Assembly: GCF_037949795.1 (NCBI RefSeq)
Contig: NZ_CP149934.1
Coordinates: 62,001 to 126,000 of the forward strand
DNA from: Thioclava sp. GXIMD2076
GTDB lineage: Bacteria; Pseudomonadota; Alphaproteobacteria; Rhodobacterales; Rhodobacteraceae
DNA: 64,000 nucleotides
Direction of reading: 5' to 3'
The translations under genes were made by a program, and so were the position numbers. Under the pieces are notes generated by a model. It was not told the DNA's origin, did not search any database, and worked only from the letters and a program-made list of their open reading frames with translations. Below, in pieces: positions 59,817-64,000 of this stretch; within the stretch, counting starts at the first letter, position 1; each line of letters opens with the position of its first letter.

Positions 59817-61682
59817 ATGCACAGGATCAGGGAGCATATCCGCGAAATCGAGGCCGTCTCGCACGGGGCCGCCATCGGACGCGATCCGGCGATTGCCGCC
59901 AGCTGGCGCCGCTGCCTGAGCGAGCACAAGCTCGACCCCGCCCGCCGCTCCGAGGCCTATATCGTGCCAAACCGCGTGCTGCGCCAGCATCGCGAGCGCT
60001 CGGGCGATCTGATCTCCATCGCGCGCTCGGGGATCGAAGATCTCTACAAGCTGGTGGCGGGTCAGGACTATGTTCTGCTTCTGGCCGATGCGGCCGGTGT
60101 CACGGTCGAGTTTCTGGGGCAGGAGAACCGCCGCGCGGACCTGCAGCAATCGGGGCTCTATCTGGGCGCCGAATGGTCCGAGGCACGGGCGGGGACCTGT
60201 GCGCTCGGGGCCTGTATCATGGGCGGCGAGCCGATCATCGTGCATCAGAGCGACCATTTCGATAGCACCCATACCGGTCTCAGCTGCACGGCTGCGCCGA
60301 TCCATGATCTCTCGGGGCGGCTGAGCGCGGTGCTCGACATCTCGCTGCTGTCCTCACCGCGGGCGCGGGTCAGCCAGTCGCTGGCGCTCAATCTGGTCAA
60401 ACAGACGGCGCGGCGGATAGAGATGGCCAATATCATGGCCGAGAGCCGCCGCGATTGGGTCTTGCGGCTGGGCACCAGCGCCGAGTTTCTGGATACCGAT
60501 CCCGAGGCGGCGCTGCGTCTGGATGCGGCGGGCCGTGTGACCGGCATGACGCATGGCGCGGCGCGGATGATCGCGCAGGCTCTCGGGCAGGACTGGCGCA
60601 GGCCGGATCTGCTGCTGGGACGTCCGATCTCGGAGATCCTGCATCTGGACCCCACGCGGATCGAGGAGCTGACCCGCCACACCCCCGCCCGCGAGCGGAT
60701 CGTCGAAACCCGCGACGGCCACCGCCTCTTTGCCCATGCGATCGAGCCGCGCCGCGAGCCTGCCCGACATTCCCGCCCCGCGCGGCCCATGCCGCAATCG
60801 CTCAGAGCCCTTGTGCGCGACGATCCGGCGATGACCCGCGTGATCGCGCGGGCCAGCGAGCTGGCCTTCGCGCAGGGGCCTGTCCTGCTAACGGGGCCGC
60901 AGGGGGCGGGCAAACGCCATCTGGCGCGGGCGATCTGCGAGGCGGGACAGGTGGCGAAATTCATTCCTCTGCGCTGTGGCGAGTTTCTGGCCGAGGAGGA
61001 GCCCGCGATTTTCGGGCGCGAGACGCGGCAGGGTTTTGAGCCAGGGCTGATCGAGGAGGCGCAAGGGGGCGCGCTCTATCTCGACCGGCTGGAGGAATTG
61101 CCGCCCAAAGCGCAGGCGCGGCTGGTATCGCTGGTGGCGGAGGGGCAATGGCGTCCGGTCGGGGCGGTGAGGCCCCGCAAGGCGCGGATGCGGATTTTCG
61201 CCTCGCTTGGGATGCCCACAGAGGAGGCCTTCACCAAGGGGCTGTTGCGCCGCGATCTATATTTTTCCTTGCACCAGAATACATTGGCGCTCCCTGCGGT
61301 GAGGGACCGGCGCGATCTGGTCTGGTTGGCGGAAATGGCGCTCTCCGAGGCAATGCGCCAGCCCGTCACGCTGGCTCCCGATGCTGCACGATGGGTCACG
61401 CAGCAGCCATGGTCGGGCAATATGTCGGAACTGCGCGATTTTGCCCGCCAGACAACGGTGGATCTGTCGCGGCGCGGGCTGGAGCAGAGGCTCTGTCTTG
61501 ACTGTGCCGATCTGGCGCTGCCCCTCCCCGAAGCCGCTCCGCCGGAGGAAAGCCACGCCGCCTTGCTGGCCCATATCTTGCGCCAGACGGGAGGTAATAT
61601 CTCCGAGGCGGCCCGCAGGCTCGGGGTGAACCGCTCCACGATCCACCGCCAGATGCACCGATACGGGCTGGTGCGACGTTAA
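59817..61682 (+). CDS. AcoR-like activator with degenerate sigma-54 AAA+ domain
   Basis: A 621-residue regulator. A GAF-type sensor spans about 60-200 and a PAS-like segment about 210-310. The AAA+ module spans about 325-550 and a Fis-type HTH about 584-618 ('GGNISEAARRLGVNRSTIHR'). Walker A is GPQGAGKR (360-367). The GAFTGA loop expected near residue 400-410 is absent (FGRETRQGFEPG), and Walker B reads YLDRL (421-425) where the family has FLDEI. The sigma-54 contact and ATPase functions are therefore doubtful. GGGGGATGGGGG precedes the ATG. It likely controls the divergent dehydrogenase/FMO pair. Confidence 0.87.
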   Translation: MHRIREHIREIEAVSHGAAIGRDPAIAASWRRCLSEHKLDPARRSEAYIVPNRVLRQHRERSGDLISIARSGIEDLYKLVAGQDYVLLLADAAGVTVEFLGQENRRADLQQSGLYLGAEWSEARAGTCALGACIMGGEPIIVHQSDHFDSTHTGLSCTAAPIHDLSGRLSAVLDISLLSSPRARVSQSLALNLVKQTARRIEMANIMAESRRDWVLRLGTSAEFLDTDPEAALRLDAAGRVTGMTHGAARMIAQALGQDWRRPDLLLGRPISEILHLDPTRIEELTRHTPARERIVETRDGHRLFAHAIEPRREPARHSRPARPMPQSLRALVRDDPAMTRVIARASELAFAQGPVLLTGPQGAGKRHLARAICEAGQVAKFIPLRCGEFLAEEEPAIFGRETRQGFEPGLIEEAQGGALYLDRLEELPPKAQARLVSLVAEGQWRPVGAVRPRKARMRIFASLGMPTEEAFTKGLLRRDLYFSLHQNTLALPAVRDRRDLVWLAEMALSEAMRQPVTLAPDAARWVTQQPWSGNMSELRDFARQTTVDLSRRGLEQRLCLDCADLALPLPEAAPPEESHAALLAHILRQTGGNISEAARRLGVNRSTIHRQMHRYGLVRR

Positions 61683-61746
61683 ACATGGTTGTCAAAAGCC
61701 GGTCCATTTGCCAGATGCACCGGAGGCCACGCGAACGGAGACCCAC

Positions 61747-62604
61747 ATGACTAACCTGCGTCTGATCGACACCGGCGGCACGATCGGTATGGTGCCCTCA
61801 GAGCAGGGGCTCGTGCCGGGTGAGGGGGTGGTCGAGGCCTATCTGCGCGCGAACCTGCCCGAAGGCGTGACGCTGGATGTGGTGACCTTCGACCCGCTGA
61901 TCGACAGCGCCAATATCATGCCCTCCGACTGGAACCGGCTGGCCGATCTGGTCGAGGCCTATGACGGGCCGGTGCTGATCACCCATGGCACCGATACGCT
62001 GGGCTATACGGCGGCGGCGCTTTCGCAGGTGATTGCGCCCGAGCGCTCGGTCGTGCTCTGCGCCGCGATGCAGCCTCTGGGTCAGAAGGCGGATGCCGAG
62101 GACAGCCTGCGGGTCGCGATGGGGCATCTGGTCACCGGCGCCGCTGGCGTGACGGTGGCGGTGAATGGCGCCATCCTTGCGGGCGCAGGCGTGACAAAGA
62201 CTGACAGCCATGCGCCCCAAGCTTTCATTTCGGTCCCGCAGGCGGCCGCGCGCGTGGGCGATCAGGGTAAGCGGTTCCGCGAGGATGTGGATATCGGCGT
62301 TCTCACGCTCGCCCCCGGTCTATCGGCAAAGGCGCTTGCGGCGCAGCTGGGATGTTTCGACGCGGTTGTCTTGCGGATCTATGGTGCGGGAACCTTCCCC
62401 GAGCGCGCGGATCTGGTGCAGGCCGTGGCCGATGCCACGGCGCGAGGCATGCCCATCCGTGTGGTCAGCCAATGCCTGACGGGCGGTCTGGCTCCGGGAC
62501 TCTATGCCGCCGGAGCGCAGTTCTGGCAAAGCGGCTGCACCAGCGGCGGGACCGAGACGGTCGAGCTGGCGCTTGTGCGGCTGTCTCTGGATCTCGCCCA
62601 CTGA
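61747..62604 (+). CDS. L-asparaginase
   Basis: A 285-residue asparaginase of the type I/II superfamily. The first catalytic Thr is in DTGGTIGM (about 8-15), and the second Thr-Asp pair is in ITHGTDTLGYTA (about 78-89). 'VLCAAMQPL' follows near 102-110. The protein is shorter than the usual 320-340 residues, with a reduced C-terminal domain, as in the short cytoplasmic forms found in alphaproteobacteria. No signal peptide. GGAGAC sets the start. It hydrolyses asparagine (or a related amide) to aspartate and ammonia. Confidence 0.88.
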   Translation: MTNLRLIDTGGTIGMVPSEQGLVPGEGVVEAYLRANLPEGVTLDVVTFDPLIDSANIMPSDWNRLADLVEAYDGPVLITHGTDTLGYTAAALSQVIAPERSVVLCAAMQPLGQKADAEDSLRVAMGHLVTGAAGVTVAVNGAILAGAGVTKTDSHAPQAFISVPQAAARVGDQGKRFREDVDIGVLTLAPGLSAKALAAQLGCFDAVVLRIYGAGTFPERADLVQAVADATARGMPIRVVSQCLTGGLAPGLYAAGAQFWQSGCTSGGTETVELALVRLSLDLAH

Positions 62605-62944
62605 CTTTCCAGTGAAATCATTGTGATTTCGACTCTCGAGAGGCGCATCAGATGGCGTATATGCTGCTGAGGCGAAAGCATCATCCTGATGCGATATACA
62701 CGCCAAAGATGTATTCCCGATTTTGATGATCACGAAGCGGTAGCAGCTTTGCTCAAATCGTTGCCGAACTTGTGATACATCAGTAATTTCGAGTAATTAA
62801 CTCGGTTATAATAGCCATGCTTAGATGTATTGCGGATTTATATTCGCAGGCTAAGTGTCGCGCATAATCGGCTCGGTATACGGCGGTATTCCGCCGCTCG
62901 ATCCGAAGGGATTCGTCCCACGCAACATTTTTGGAGCCCTAGTC
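62605..62944. other. 340-bp AT-rich intergenic region before sugar dehydrogenase genes
   Basis: It begins with an inverted repeat GAAATCA-TTG-TGATTTC (62614-62630), a candidate end of the asparaginase transcript. AGATGTATT occurs at 62707-62715 and 62823-62831. The CGAGT palindrome and TATAAT lie at 62790-62812. An in-frame extension of the next gene to 62855 has no ribosome site. Confidence 0.65.
62790..62812 (+). promoter_or_regulatory. CGAGT palindrome abutting a TATAAT box
   Basis: CGAGT-AATTA-ACTCG (62790-62804) is followed two bases later by TATAAT (62807-62812), 133 bp before the small-subunit start. A protein on the palindrome would cover the -10/-35 spacer. No good -35 is seen. The same palindrome type occurs at 41194-41208. 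Confidence 0.5.
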
Positions 62945-63490
62945 ATGGATTATTTCATCAAAGCGGGAGGCGCCGCGACGCGCCCGACTGCTGGCGTGAT
63001 GTCTCGGCGCAAGTTTCTTGGTACGACCGCAGCGCTTCTGGCTGTGACCCCCGTTGCCAGCCGCGCCTTTGCAAAGACCGCACCCGCGCAGACCGATGTC
63101 GCCAATCTGGCCAGCCTGCTGACCGGCAAGGACGTAAATGCCGCACTTGCCATGCGCGCGCAGGCAGCACTCACCGAGAACAACCCCGACTTCCCCGCGA
63201 ATATGGACGCGTTGCAGGAATTCGTGGCGCAAAGCGGTGCGACCGATATCGAAGCGTTGAAAGATATGCCCGGTTTCGAGGGTAGCATCCGCCAGACCGC
63301 ACAGGACATGATCTCGGCGCTCTATCTCGGCTATGTCGGCACGCCCAAGGGGCAGAGCGCCGTGGATGACGTGAAATTCGTGACCTTTACCGAGGCCCTC
63401 ACATTCCAGCTGACCCATGATTACACGCCGATCCCGAGCTATTCGCGCTGGGGCACGGATTATTGGGTCGAGCTTCCGAAGACCAACTGA
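62945..63490 (+). CDS. Sugar dehydrogenase complex small (gamma) subunit, Tat-exported
   Basis: A 181-residue small subunit of an FAD-dependent membrane-bound sugar/polyol dehydrogenase (sorbitol, fructose or gluconate type). The N-terminus has the twin-arginine motif SRRKFLGTTAALLA about residues 20-33, ending AFAK. The C-terminus 'TFTEALTFQLTHDYTPIPSYSRWG' (about 144-167) is characteristic of this subunit family. GGAGCCC precedes the ATG at 62945. The catalytic subunit gene follows after 45 bp, and the small subunit carries it through the Tat pathway. Confidence 0.88.
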   Translation: MDYFIKAGGAATRPTAGVMSRRKFLGTTAALLAVTPVASRAFAKTAPAQTDVANLASLLTGKDVNAALAMRAQAALTENNPDFPANMDALQEFVAQSGATDIEALKDMPGFEGSIRQTAQDMISALYLGYVGTPKGQSAVDDVKFVTFTEALTFQLTHDYTPIPSYSRWGTDYWVELPKTN

Positions 63491-63535
63491 GCCACCGCTC
63501 ACCCACGTCTTCAAATCTAATAAGGAATACCCATT

Positions 63536-64000
63536 TTGGCTCAAGAATACGATGCAGATGTGATCGTGGTCGGCTCGGGGGCGGTTGGTTCCAACGTCGC
63601 CAACGAGCTCGTCGATCAAGGCAAATCGGTGATCATCCTCGAGGCGGGCCCGTCGGTGCCGCGCTGGAAAATCCTCATGAATTTCCGCAATTCGGGGCGT
63701 CATTACGACCATAACGACCCCTATCCGAACAACCCTTGGGCGCCGACGAGCTACCAGCCGGGTTATCTGGAAAACTCGGGCAGTTTCAACATGATGCCCG
63801 GTATGCTCAAGCTGGTGGGCGGCACCACTTGGCACTGGGGCGGTGCGACATGGCGCTATGTTCCCAATGATTTCAAGCTGAACTCGCTTTATGGCAAGGG
63901 CCGCGACTGGCCGATCAGCTATGACGATCTCGAACCCTATTACACCCGCGCCGAATACCAGCTGGGGATTGCGGGCTCGGATACCGAGGACCAGTCGGGC
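63536..64000 (+). CDS. GMC-type FAD sugar dehydrogenase large subunit (partial)
   Basis: The first 155 codons only; the gene runs off the window end. The N-terminal FAD motif VIVVGSGAVGSNVANEL is at about residues 9-25, and 'KLVGGTTWHWGGATWRYVP' (about 91-109) is the GMC signature for this group. The apparent start is TTG at 63536, with AAGGA 9 nt upstream. No ATG lies before the Rossmann motif; the first in-frame ATG is well inside the domain. It is the catalytic subunit that oxidises a sugar, polyol or sugar acid in the periplasm. A cytochrome c subunit gene would be expected next. Confidence 0.88.
   Translation, partial: MAQEYDADVIVVGSGAVGSNVANELVDQGKSVIILEAGPSVPRWKILMNFRNSGRHYDHNDPYPNNPWAPTSYQPGYLENSGSFNMMPGMLKLVGGTTWHWGGATWRYVPNDFKLNSLYGKGRDWPISYDDLEPYYTRAEYQLGIAGSDTEDQSG

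Noticed and set aside
1..64000. tRNA, rRNA, CRISPR arrays and insertion sequences
   Set aside because: I looked for cloverleaf ends, regularly spaced repeats and transposase-like proteins on both strands and saw none. The repeats present are short and isolated.

Overview
The window reads as a GC-rich alphaproteobacterial chromosome segment, most likely Rhodobacterales (Paracoccaceae). The grounds are the strong G/C third-position bias, dense operons with ATGA/TGATG overlaps, and the gene mix: EfeUOB, many ABC importers for amino acids and peptides, DAO-type FAD oxidases, LLM and flavin-reductase operons, and a sugar dehydrogenase complex. No species can be named from the sequence alone. I found no rRNA, tRNA, IS element, phage gene or CRISPR array.

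Layout. 0.1-8.3 kb (+) is a metal acquisition block: a FecB/FecCD/FecE-type ABC importer, a CobW-like G3E GTPase, and EfeU-EfeO-EfeB. 8.3-15.6 kb holds a Ca2+/cation antiporter, a DUF1206 membrane protein, a secreted RTX glycoside hydrolase and a three-PAS soluble chemoreceptor. 16-21.8 kb holds a polar amino-acid ABC importer, a bicupin (quercetinase-like), a carboxylesterase and a LysR regulator. 22-34.3 kb is a peptide/amino-acid utilisation island: a fused DppD-DppF ATPase, a MarR regulator, an SDR, three DAO-type FAD oxidoreductases, a peptide-binding protein with two permeases, and an AGCS alanine symporter. 34.8-42.2 kb holds a membrane protein, an EEP-fold protein, an epimerase-like protein, leuB, and a siderophore receptor with a divergent AraC regulator.

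42.2-48.2 kb holds a sodium:solute symporter, an Lrp regulator and the most interesting short operon in the window: a YqcI/YcgG heme-type N-oxygenase candidate, a stand-alone cupin and an APC permease, followed by pdxY. 48.2-61.7 kb is a catabolic block. It contains a BisC-like molybdoenzyme, then an aldehyde dehydrogenase / LLM monooxygenase / flavin reductase-Nudix fusion / alpha-beta hydrolase / DUF1185 operon opposite a GntR regulator, then an FMO-type monooxygenase and a butanediol-dehydrogenase-like enzyme opposite an AcoR-like activator whose AAA+ core is degenerate. 61.7-64 kb holds an asparaginase and the start of an FAD sugar dehydrogenase complex cut by the window end.

Cooperation between genes. 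The 22-34 kb island fits import of short peptides or amino-acid derivatives and their oxidative deamination. The 50-60 kb block fits oxidation of an alcohol to a ketone, mono-oxygenation, ester hydrolysis and aldehyde oxidation. The YcgG-cupin pair has the same two activity types that are fused in the nitrosourea-forming enzyme SznF, which makes it the best candidate for an undescribed system. These pathway readings are inference; the gene families are read from protein motifs.
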